Source of the DNA: Bacteroidota bacterium
Lineage (GTDB): Bacteria > Bacteroidota > Bacteroidia > Bacteroidales > UBA10428
NCBI GenBank assembly: GCA_016699695.1
Contig: CP065006.1
Location: forward strand, 1,550,001 to 1,614,000
DNA: 64,000 nt
Direction of reading: 5' to 3'
Shown here: piece by piece, positions 1 through 6,977 of the stretch
Position numbering within the stretch: the first letter of the stretch is position 1
Layout of the letters: every line of letters begins with the position of its first letter
Program-made: the position numbers and the translations under genes
Notes under the pieces: model-generated
Database searches by the model: none
What the model saw: the letters and a program-made list of their open reading frames with translations, nothing else
What the model was told of the DNA's origin: nothing

Positions 1-1668
1 TTCAGTAATAAATTTAGAGCTATCTGATGGTTCTTGGTAAGGATGTTCTGCATCAATTATCTGACGAGTGTAATTGTCTCCCTCACGAGAAAAATGTTGC
101 CATGAATACCCAGCAGTTACATTAATATTCTGATTTGGGGTAATATCACTTGCATAATTAAGATAGAAATCTAACAGATCGTTCGTATTTATATTCGAAT
201 AATCATTTAAACTCCCATTACTAAGAGGTGCGATAAGATTTGTGGGTGATGTTATGGGACGATTATTATGTCCTTCACTTGAAGTGTAGTCGGTAGCAAC
301 ATTCAACACAGCCTTAAGTCCTGATACAAATGGCATCGTGTAGTCAACCTGGAAATTTCCAACAAAACGGTTCACATCAGACTTGTTATCAGTTTCTAGA
401 GCTTGTTGAACAGGGTTTACTGTACCAAGGTTGGCTCCATAATTTTCCCATTGAAAATACCCTCCACTTTCAGGATTACCATCAAATACCGGTTGTGTAG
501 GATCCATAGCAACTGCATTTCCAACAGCACCTGCATCGCCAAAATTGTTATTGGTATTCATGAATTTTGCATTCACATTCAATTTTAACGATTTATTCAG
601 GAAAGATGGGTCAAGGGCAATACTGGCAGTCATTCTTTTCATGCCAGTATTCTCGAGAATACCTTGTTGGTCTGTATAACCAATGGAGGCCCTATAAGGC
701 AGAATATCATATGAACCAGAAACGTTTAAATTGTGATCCTGAGAATATGCCGTACGGAAAATTTCTTCTTGCCAATTAGTGTTTTCGGTTCCTAACACGT
801 CAAAAACTGCGGGATCATATATATCTCTATGTTCGTATGCTCTTTGACGTAGCTCATCACCTGAATAAACATCTAGATACTCAATAGGATGTGAGATAGA
901 AAAATTGCCAGAATAACCCACTTTTAATGGACTTCCTTCCTTACCCTTTTTAGTTGTGATAAGGATTACGCCGTTTGAAGCACGTGATCCATAAATAGCA
1001 GTAGCAGATGCATCTTTCAGCACAGTAAAAGTTTCAATATCATTTGGGTTAACAAACGAAAAAATATTCGAACTACCATTCGCATCTCTGTTTGAAATTG
1101 GAACTCCATCCACAATAATCAATGGATCGTTAGAGGCATTAAGAGATGAGCCTCCGCGAATACGAATTGTTGAACCGCTTGTTGGAGCTCCACCACCAGT
1201 TGTAATTACAAGACCGGCAGTTTTACCTACCATAAGTTGTTCAGGTGTAGTAATGTTACCTTTGTTAAAATCTTCTGCACCCACTACAGCAACAGATCCT
1301 GTAAGATCTTGTTTTTTAACTGTACCGTAACCAATTACAGTTACTTCTTCGAGTGCCTGTAGATCAGGCATTAACACTACATTCACTGTTGATTCTGTTC
1401 CAACAGCAATTTTTTCAGTAAGAAACCCAATAAAAGAAATAACTAGAAAGTCGCCTTCTTTTGCTTGAATCTCAAATTTGCCATTCATATCGGTAGTTAC
1501 ACCGGTGGTTGTACCTTGAATAATAACAGTTGCACCTGCTAAGGGTTCTTCTGTATTACCATCGGTAACATTGCCGGAAATAGTCCGCTCTTGAGAAAAG
1601 GCAGTAATAACAATAAACGTACTGCATAACACGAGCAGTAGTTTACGAATAGGTTTAAATCTTCTCAT
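1..1668 (-). CDS. SusC/RagA-family TonB-linked outer-membrane receptor, N-terminal part
   Basis: Outer-membrane TonB-dependent transporter of the SusC/RagA family, which imports oligosaccharides or other nutrients with a SusD-like lipoprotein. The frame is open from an ATG at 1668 to the window edge, so about 556 residues are visible and the barrel C-terminus is missing. Seen in order: a signal peptide ending near ITAFSQ; a CarboxypepD_reg-like domain (GNVTDGNTEEPLAGATV); the SusC hinge segment (LQALEEVTVIGYGTVKKQDL); and the plug domain with RIRGGSSLNASNDPLIIVDG and KDASATAIYGSRASNGVILI. The start is fixed by the signal peptide. A transposase gene ends 34 bases upstream, so the native promoter has probably been displaced. 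The divergent LacI-type regulator at 3002 is the likely local regulator. The substrate cannot be told from this part. Confidence 0.93.
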   Translation of the reverse strand, partial: MRRFKPIRKLLLVLCSTFIVITAFSQERTISGNVTDGNTEEPLAGATVIIQGTTTGVTTDMNGKFEIQAKEGDFLVISFIGFLTEKIAVGTESTVNVVLMPDLQALEEVTVIGYGTVKKQDLTGSVAVVGAEDFNKGNITTPEQLMVGKTAGLVITTGGGAPTSGSTIRIRGGSSLNASNDPLIIVDGVPISNRDANGSSNIFSFVNPNDIETFTVLKDASATAIYGSRASNGVILITTKKGKEGSPLKVGYSGNFSISHPIEYLDVYSGDELRQRAYEHRDIYDPAVFDVLGTENTNWQEEIFRTAYSQDHNLNVSGSYDILPYRASIGYTDQQGILENTGMKRMTASIALDPSFLNKSLKLNVNAKFMNTNNNFGDAGAVGNAVAMDPTQPVFDGNPESGGYFQWENYGANLGTVNPVQQALETDNKSDVNRFVGNFQVDYTMPFVSGLKAVLNVATDYTSSEGHNNRPITSPTNLIAPLSNGSLNDYSNINTNDLLDFYLNYASDITPNQNINVTAGYSWQHFSREGDNYTRQIIDAEHPYQEPSDSSKFITE

Positions 1669-1702
1669 GGTTAAATAATTAAATAATTATGCGAATCAAG
1701 TG

Positions 1703-2602
1703 TTAAAATTTTAAAGTTATAAAAGCAGCAGCCAGTCTACCGAAAGCATGTATCAATAATCCCTTTGTCGACCTCACTTTGCTAGCTCTTTGAATGTCAA
1801 CCTTTTCTATTAGCCAGTTAAAAATTGCTTCGATTGGTTGCCTTACTCGTGATACAGCAGTTGAGAATAGGTCATCGGCAGCTTTTAATCTCATTTTAAT
1901 TAAATCTGACATTCCTTTTACCCCTTTAACAGGAGTATACATTTCGGAATTCTGTTTTAATATCATCTGTTGATTCAGGTCATGATCCATATAAATCTTA
2001 TCACCAAAGAACGTCCTGTTTTCAATAGTTGACCAAGCCTGCTTGTAGACCGTAATATCATTAACTGAAGCAGGGGTAAAAAGGATTTCTTCTGGATGCG
2101 GTAATTTGCCAATACACCTGAAACCAAGCATATGTAACTTCATTCCATGGTAATACATGCCCTTGGTTGAACAGTACCCCTTATCAGTAACTTCTGAGGC
2201 AACCTTACCAGAACGCTTGCCTGAGCAGGTAATAATGGGCATTGAATCCAGCACACTCTGTTCAAGAATGCAATCCGCTGGTATGCTGGTTGTTAGTATT
2301 ATTTCTACCAACCTATTAAATGCCCCGGTCAATCGATTGAGCCGATTATTGAAAGCCTGATAACTCCCAAGCTTTGGAAACCAGCTTTTTAGATACTCTG
2401 AGGCAAACCGGTGAATATGTTTAATCTTAGTGTGCCCCTCATGTTGCATTACAAACAGATAAATTGTCATAATCTCTTCATCGGTAAGCTCTGGCTGTTT
2501 ATTATTACTAAACCGCTCACAGTAATATTGCAATTCTTTAAAATTATCACAGATAAGAAAATAAATTCTTATTAACTTGTCGTCCTTGTCCTTGAGAATC
2601 AT
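1703..2602 (-). CDS. IS982-like DDE transposase
   Basis: Transposase of 299 residues, the normal length for the IS982 family. The N-terminal segment (LTDEEIMTIYLF, then FPKLGSYQAFNNRLNRL) resembles the IS982 N-terminal region. A DDE core follows: DSMPI gives the first Asp, GDKIYMDHD the second, and RQPIEAIFNWL the Glu. The frame is intact, so the element may still be active. I could not settle the ends. A weak inverted match around CGAAT exists near 1692 and 2616, but it is only about 9 of 14 bases, and I saw no clear target-site duplication. It lies between the SusC start and the LacI operator, in the same orientation as the receptor gene, so it could either block or supply receptor transcription. 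Assignment as a transposase is firm; the exact IS family is less so. Confidence 0.82.
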   Translation of the reverse strand: MILKDKDDKLIRIYFLICDNFKELQYYCERFSNNKQPELTDEEIMTIYLFVMQHEGHTKIKHIHRFASEYLKSWFPKLGSYQAFNNRLNRLTGAFNRLVEIILTTSIPADCILEQSVLDSMPIITCSGKRSGKVASEVTDKGYCSTKGMYYHGMKLHMLGFRCIGKLPHPEEILFTPASVNDITVYKQAWSTIENRTFFGDKIYMDHDLNQQMILKQNSEMYTPVKGVKGMSDLIKMRLKAADDLFSTAVSRVRQPIEAIFNWLIEKVDIQRASKVRSTKGLLIHAFGRLAAAFITLKF

Positions 2603-2883
2603 ATTAAAGTCAATTCGTAACTGACCTTAATATACTGATTTTCAAGGACTTAAACAATATTAAGTGGCTGATTTTCAGTTATTTATATAACTTTTTTTCA
2701 ACATATCTCAACCCTTGATTCACATTAATTAGTTATGGGTATTATATTGCAAAAAATATTAGGTAATGCTTGCACAATTTTATGGACTCACAAAACAAGT
2801 TTGATGGCAGTTTCATTTGGCTAAAAATATCGGAGTTCAACCGTTTGTCAAAGAATCGATGAGTGTTTCCCCGAAAAAAAAGC

Positions 2884-2909
2884 TGCAAACGTTACCGCAA
2901 TCGTTTGCA
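2884..2909. promoter_or_regulatory. Palindromic LacI-type operator
   Basis: Perfect inverted repeat TGCAAACG-N10-CGTTTGCA, 93 bases upstream of the LacI-type regulator. The CGTTTGC half-site is typical of LacI/CcpA-family operators. A further CCGTTTG half-site occurs at 2841-2847. Binding by the neighbouring regulator is inferred. The site could control the regulator itself and, before the IS insertion, the divergent SusC gene. The rest of the 2603-3001 gap is AT-rich with nothing else recognisable apart from a weak TATATTTA box at 2931-2938. Confidence 0.7.
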
Positions 2910-3001
2910 TTTTTTTTAATAAGCTCTGTTTATATTTAAAAAATCGTTATTTTAGAAAGAATTCTGCATTTGACAGTGCAGAAAACCTAATTCCAACCCA
3001 G

Positions 3002-4018
3002 ATGAAAAATTCGTCAACAACCATTAAAGATATCGCCCGTAGTTTAGGTATTTCTGCCTCTACGGTTTCAAGAGCCCTGAAAAACCATCCCGATATTAGT
3101 TTGAAAACCAAAACTGCGGTAAAGGAACTGGCCCAGCAACTGCATTACGAGCCCAATGCCATTGCCATGAGCCTGCGCAACAAGAGTACCCGCACCATTG
3201 GTGTACTCATACCGCAAATTGTGCATTACTTTTTTAGTTCCGTAATCAGTGGCATAGAAGACGTGGCCTATAAAGCTGGCTATACAGTTATCTTTTGCCA
3301 ATCGAACGAGGATTACGAAAAAGAAAAGTCGGTGGTACAAACCCTCCTATCTAAGAGGGTCGATGGTGTGCTGGCATCTGTTTCGAAAACCACCAACAAC
3401 TTCGAACATTTTTACGAAATTAAGAGCAGCAATGTCCCACTTGTATTTTACGACCGTGTGTGCAATATACCCAATACCGACCGGGTTATTGTGGACGATT
3501 ACACCGGGGCCTACAAAACCGTGGCTCACCTCATTGAAATGGGTTGCAGGCGAATTGCCCACCTGGCTACCAGTCAGGAACTGCTTATCGGGCGCAACCG
3601 ACGCAATGGTTACGTACAGGCACTGAAAGATAATAACATAGAGGTAGACGAAGAAATTATTGTGCACTGCGACACCCACCAACAAGCATCCAAAGCTGTT
3701 CCTTTTTTGTTATCTCTTCCCAAAAAAATCGACGGCATTTTTGCTGTCAATGACCTTACTGCCATGATGGCCATGAGCATCATCAAGCGCTCGGGTTATA
3801 CCATTCCAGGTGATATTGCTGTGGCCGGTTTCTCCAACAGCCTGTACGCCACGCTCACCGACCCTCCGCTTACCAGTATCGAACAACAAGGCTACGAGAT
3901 GGGGCAGAAAGCTGCTTCGATGCTTATCGAACGCATACAAAGCGATGTGGATTTGGAAACCCGTGTGGAACAGATAAAAACAGAGCTGATTGTGCGGGGG
4001 TCCAGTTTGAAGCAATAG
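3002..4018 (+). CDS. LacI-family transcriptional regulator
   Basis: DNA-binding regulator of 338 residues, the usual LacI/GalR length. Residues about 5-55 form the helix-turn-helix and hinge helix (IKDIARSLGISASTVSRALK, then YEPNAIAMSLR). A periplasmic-binding-protein-like ligand domain follows, beginning TRTIGVLIPQIVHYFFSSVISG, with GRNRRNGYVQAL and DLTAMMAMSIIKRSGYTIPGDIAVAGF characteristic of the family. It is divergent from the truncated-by-window SusC gene, and in Bacteroidota LacI regulators often sit next to the SusC/SusD locus they control. A palindromic operator upstream suggests autoregulation. The effector is probably a sugar or sugar phosphate, but it cannot be identified here. 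Confidence 0.95.
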   Translation: MKNSSTTIKDIARSLGISASTVSRALKNHPDISLKTKTAVKELAQQLHYEPNAIAMSLRNKSTRTIGVLIPQIVHYFFSSVISGIEDVAYKAGYTVIFCQSNEDYEKEKSVVQTLLSKRVDGVLASVSKTTNNFEHFYEIKSSNVPLVFYDRVCNIPNTDRVIVDDYTGAYKTVAHLIEMGCRRIAHLATSQELLIGRNRRNGYVQALKDNNIEVDEEIIVHCDTHQQASKAVPFLLSLPKKIDGIFAVNDLTAMMAMSIIKRSGYTIPGDIAVAGFSNSLYATLTDPPLTSIEQQGYEMGQKAASMLIERIQSDVDLETRVEQIKTELIVRGSSLKQ

Positions 4019-4038
4019 GGGGAAGAGAAATCAGAGGG

Positions 4039-4209
4039 AAATGAATCTCCCTGCAGCAAGCCGACGGGGTATCTGCAAAGGATTTTATTTTATTCGCCTA
4101 AGGAGGTGGGGTATTAACCCGCGCAGCCGCTTTTATTTCCGATGTAAATCGGGATTCGACTATAAAATTTCATTTCGTGAACTCATGAAATTTAAGTCTC
4201 ACGAATAAA
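4039..4209 (+). repeat. Dispersed intergenic repeat A, copy 1
   Basis: A 171-base element that recurs at 25564-25734 in the same orientation. The last 69 bases of each copy (4141-4209 here) are identical; the first 100 differ at scattered positions. It contains the inverted repeat AAATTTCAT-N11-ATGAAATTT near its 3' end, and a GC-rich hairpin-like start. It has no coding potential. Together with repeat B it fills most of the 4019-4550 gap between the LacI gene and the HEPN gene. Confidence 0.85.
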
Positions 4210-4272
4210 CCACAACTGTCAGGCAGATAACTTATGACTGCCCAAAAGAATTTCGCTAAGTATAATTAGTTT

Positions 4273-4433
4273 ATGAATAGGCATTCTCATACCAGTAAGA
4301 TAAATAAAGCCTGTATTATAAAGTAATATCAAGCATTTATTCTTTTTTTTGCAAACAAGCACTTTTTATTTCCCTACTAGGAGCAGTGCGGGGGTCATCC
4401 CCTTTAGGGGAAGGAGGGGTGAGCGTGGGCAGG
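4273..4433 (+). repeat. Dispersed intergenic repeat B, copy 1
   Basis: Two blocks here match, in inverted orientation, a stretch at 34949-35042. ATGAATAGGCATTCTC at 4273-4288 is exact. A 39-base block at 4395-4433 containing the palindrome CCCCTTTAGGGG has about four mismatches. The sequence between the blocks is unrelated in the two copies, so this is either a composite element or a strongly diverged repeat. Non-coding. Confidence 0.65.
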
Positions 4434-4550
4434 ATATAATAATAAGCTTATAACTGGCATAATCGAGGCTAATCATATTAGTTTTTCTAATTGTAAACTG
4501 CAGCCTGCGAATATCAAAGCTTTGTTTTAACTTTGTAAGAAATTGAATTC

Positions 4551-4937
4551 ATGGATAGTAAGATAAAATATTTGATTGATTTGTCGGACTATGATCTTGA
4601 GACCTCAGAGGCAATGCTTAGGAGCAAAAGATATCTCTATGTTGGTTTTATGTGCCACCAATCAATTGAGAAAGCATTTAAAGCGCTTTTTACAAAACTT
4701 AAATCAGAAACTGCTCCATATTCTCATAGTCTATCTTACCTTGCAAAACAAGGCAATTTTTATAAGGAATTTTCTTAATTTCAAAAAGAATTCATTGACC
4801 AAATAGAACCACTGAATATTGAGGCTCGATATCCATCCCATAAAGATCGGTTACTAAAAAGTCTTACTGATGCAAAATGCCTTGAAATGATTCATAATAC
4901 TAAGGAAATTCAAAAATGGATAAAAGAGAGGCTATAG
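4551..4937 (+). pseudogene. HEPN-domain protein (HepT-like toxin) interrupted by an in-frame stop
   Basis: The frame starting at 4551 encodes a HEPN domain (Pfam HEPN type): DLSDYDLETSEAMLRSKRYL, then FMCHQSIEKAFKALF. It stops at a TAA at 4776-4778 after 75 residues. Reading on in the same frame gives the rest of the family (FIDQIEPLNIEARYPSHKDR to KEIQKWIKERL) and a proper stop at 4935-4937, so only one codon breaks a gene of about 128 residues. HEPN proteins of this sort are RNases paired with MNT nucleotidyltransferase antitoxins, and the next gene, overlapping by 22 bases, is exactly that. The truncated product lacks the conserved ARYPSHKD helix and is likely inactive. A sequencing error is possible. 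Confidence 0.85.
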
Positions 4938-5218
4938 ATAAAGTCATTGCTTATAGGCTTTTGTTGAAAGATCATTTTCATTTTGAAAACATATATCTCT
5001 TTGGTTCCTATGCAAAAGGCACTAACAGAGAAGATAGTGATATTGATGTTGCCGTAATTGTAGATCACGTTGAGGGTGATTATTTTTCCGTAAATCCACT
5101 ATTATGGAAATTGAGAAGGCAGATTGACGACAGAATTGAACCTGTCTTGATCGAAAGAGATTTTGATGAGGCTGATTTTCTTGGAGAGATTCAGAAATAC
5201 GGTATCAAAATAGCCTAA
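4916..5218 (+). CDS. MNT-domain nucleotidyltransferase (MntA-like antitoxin)
   Basis: Minimal nucleotidyltransferase of 100 residues. The signature FGSYAKGTNREDSDIDVAVI holds the GS motif and the two metal-binding Asp residues (DID) of the pol-beta fold. The acidic and basic tail RDFDEADFLGEIQKYGIKIA is usual for the family. In studied HepT-MntA modules the MNT protein neutralises the HEPN RNase by adenylylating it. The start at 4916 overlaps the 3' end of the HEPN frame by 22 bases, so the two are translationally coupled. The antitoxin frame is intact although its partner is broken. Confidence 0.88.
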   Translation: MDKREAIDKVIAYRLLLKDHFHFENIYLFGSYAKGTNREDSDIDVAVIVDHVEGDYFSVNPLLWKLRRQIDDRIEPVLIERDFDEADFLGEIQKYGIKIA

Positions 5219-5408
5219 TTTAAATCAACGAACCCCAAAAGCAAATATAAGCCAGTTGACCTTGAGTTTGCTGATGACTATTTCATGGCTGCTTGATGAT
5301 TACAATTAAACGAATCTCCCTAATCACGCCGCATGCACAAGAAGGAAATCAAGTATCATTCCAATTTATATTGTGCTAATTTTTTTAACTTTACAAAAAA
5401 TAGATGCT

Positions 5409-5591
5409 ATGCTTACAAAGGAAAAAGTAAATAAAACCATAAACAGGTTGCCAGAATCTTTTACAATTGATGAACTAATTGACCAGTTGATCTTTATAGA
5501 AAAAGTTGAGGAAGGTATGAAACAATCCGATGAAGGCAAGGTATTTTCGAACGAAGTCGTTAAATCAATGATTGATAAATGGTCAAAATAG
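5409..5591 (+). CDS. Antitoxin of a ParE/RelE-type module
   Basis: A 60-residue protein starting MLTKEKVNKTINRLPESF, with FIEKVEEGMKQSDEGKVFS and a C-terminal VKSMIDKW. It matches the short acidic antitoxins that precede ParE-like toxins in Bacteroidota. The ATG at 5409 is preferred to an upstream GTG at 5373 because the extra residues (LIFLTLQKIDA) read as non-coding AT-rich leader and include a TAACTTTA promoter-like box at 5386-5393. It overlaps the toxin gene by 13 bases. The 190 bases upstream, back to 5219, hold no gene. Confidence 0.8.
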   Translation: MLTKEKVNKTINRLPESFTIDELIDQLIFIEKVEEGMKQSDEGKVFSNEVVKSMIDKWSK

Positions 5592-5878
5592 TTTGGACTG
5601 AAATCGCAACAAATGATTTAAAAGAGATATTTGATTATATCGCACAAGATTCCATAAGATACGCTTCAATTACCACTTTTAAGATTTATCATCACGCGCA
5701 GGAAATTAGAATAAATCCATTTATTGGAAGAATAGTTCCTGAGTTTAACGAAATAAAAATTAGAGAATTAATTGAGGGGAACTATAGAATAATCTATGCG
5801 ATTAAAAATGAATTGCAAGTTGACGTTTTAAGGATATATCACTCAGCCAGGTCATTAAAAAGAAAATCCATTCAATAA
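5579..5878 (+). CDS. RelE/ParE-family toxin
   Basis: A 99-residue protein of the ParE toxin family. Seen: WTEIATNDLKEIFDYIAQDS at the N-terminus (the paired-helix start), INPFIGRIVPEFNEIKIREL in the middle and NYRIIYAIKNELQVDVLRIYHSAR at the C-terminus, all in the usual order. Proteins of this fold either poison gyrase (ParE) or cleave ribosome-bound mRNA (RelE); the sequence alone does not decide. It is translated from a start inside the antitoxin gene, the classic arrangement. It lies 0.6 kb after the HEPN/MNT pair, making a small toxin-antitoxin cluster next to dispersed repeats. Confidence 0.88.
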   Translation: MVKIVWTEIATNDLKEIFDYIAQDSIRYASITTFKIYHHAQEIRINPFIGRIVPEFNEIKIRELIEGNYRIIYAIKNELQVDVLRIYHSARSLKRKSIQ

Positions 5879-5954
5879 CTCGATTATTAATCTTATATAA
5901 CACATTGTCTGAAATAGTTGAAATACGCCTAAAAAACCAGAAACTCTTTGTTCT

Positions 5955-6956
5955 CTAAAACTCCGGGCAGGGCACCATTTTTTTCGGACGGCGTTTTTTG
6001 TCCGGTTTGCTGAATGTGTAGGAAATGCTCACCTCATGGCTGCCACCACTGGAAGTGATGAGTTTCGATACGGTAAAATCGTAACTGTAGCCAATGTTGA
6101 ACGAATTGGTTTTGATGCCGGCCAGCAGAATAACTGCATCGTTCTTATGGTTTTGGCTCACAAGGGGAATCCCCCGATACCAGAGACCTAATACCAGTGG
6201 ATCGTAATGGTAATAAAATCCCAGGTCGAGCTGACTGAAATCGGCCTGCTTTTTATACAAAAAGGCTAACTGCATTACCGTGGGTGTGGGCCGGAGCAGG
6301 GTTTGTCCCACCACATGCTTCGTGCCGCCAAATACCTGCCACTTGATGGGTATTCGTGCCAGATTGCCCTGCTGGTATTCATTATAATAAAGGCTTTGGT
6401 TGGGCATCAGCAAGTGGTCGAAACTCAAACCAGCCCAAAATTTGTCGCCATAGCTCATGAGCGAAGCAGAAAAATCGATGTCCCCCACATTGTCATAGGC
6501 AGGAGGTTCGGCGGTAGAAGGAGCATTGCCCACAGCCGACATCTGATCGCGCCAGGTAAGACGCAGAAAATCAATCCCTCGTTGTGTGTACATCAAATGC
6601 ATACCGGGCCGGATGTGTATCCAGGGAGTGGCTTTAAAATCGTAACTGTACAATACGCCAATGTTGGTGGTGCTCAGGTTTCCTGTGCCTGCCACGTCGT
6701 TAAACAACAATATCCCTACCCCGCTGTTAAGCTTTTCGAAATGATGATCGAAAGCAAAGGAATAGCTCACATAGCCTTGCTTGGCCTCCGGCCACTGGTT
6801 TCTGTAGCTCGCTGCCACCCTGTTTTTACCGGTGCTGCCAGCAAAGGATGGAGCCAAGTAAAGCGGGTTGGAGTAAAACATGCTAAAATGAGCGTCTTGG
6901 CCCAGGCATATGACTGAGAGGAACAACAAAACTGATATGAGAAGCCAACGACTCAT
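5955..6956 (-). CDS. PorP/SprF-family type IX secretion-associated outer-membrane protein
   Basis: A 333-residue outer-membrane beta-barrel protein. It has a signal peptide (SVLLFLSVICLGQ) followed by the family opening DAHFSMFYSNPLYLAPSFAG and many alternating-hydrophobic strands, with SFNIGYSYDFTVSKL and SGGSHEVSISYTF near the end. PorP/SprF proteins assist the secretion or surface display of large proteins that carry type B sorting domains. The gene lies 21 bases downstream of exactly such a protein and is surely co-transcribed with it. The C-terminal tail is basic and Lys/Arg-rich (KPDKKRRPKKM). Function as a dedicated partner of the upstream giant protein is inferred from the standard SprB-SprF pairing. 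Confidence 0.93.
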   Translation of the reverse strand: MSRWLLISVLLFLSVICLGQDAHFSMFYSNPLYLAPSFAGSTGKNRVAASYRNQWPEAKQGYVSYSFAFDHHFEKLNSGVGILLFNDVAGTGNLSTTNIGVLYSYDFKATPWIHIRPGMHLMYTQRGIDFLRLTWRDQMSAVGNAPSTAEPPAYDNVGDIDFSASLMSYGDKFWAGLSFDHLLMPNQSLYYNEYQQGNLARIPIKWQVFGGTKHVVGQTLLRPTPTVMQLAFLYKKQADFSQLDLGFYYHYDPLVLGLWYRGIPLVSQNHKNDAVILLAGIKTNSFNIGYSYDFTVSKLITSSGGSHEVSISYTFSKPDKKRRPKKMVPCPEF

Positions 6957-6977
6957 GAAATGCGTTTTTATACCTTA

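Noticed and set aside
1669..1702. Terminal inverted repeat of the IS982-like element
   Set aside because: Best pairing with the other side (around CGAAT) is about 9 of 14 bases and there is no clear target duplication, so the element's ends were not annotated.
4019..4550. Possible CRISPR array or small RNA in the repeat-rich gap
   Set aside because: There are no regularly spaced direct repeats; the content is two dispersed elements matching other places in the window.
5373..5408. Upstream extension of the ParE-type antitoxin from a GTG
   Set aside because: The extra residues read as AT-rich leader and cover a promoter-like TAACTTTA box; the ATG at 5409 gives the family's usual N-terminus.
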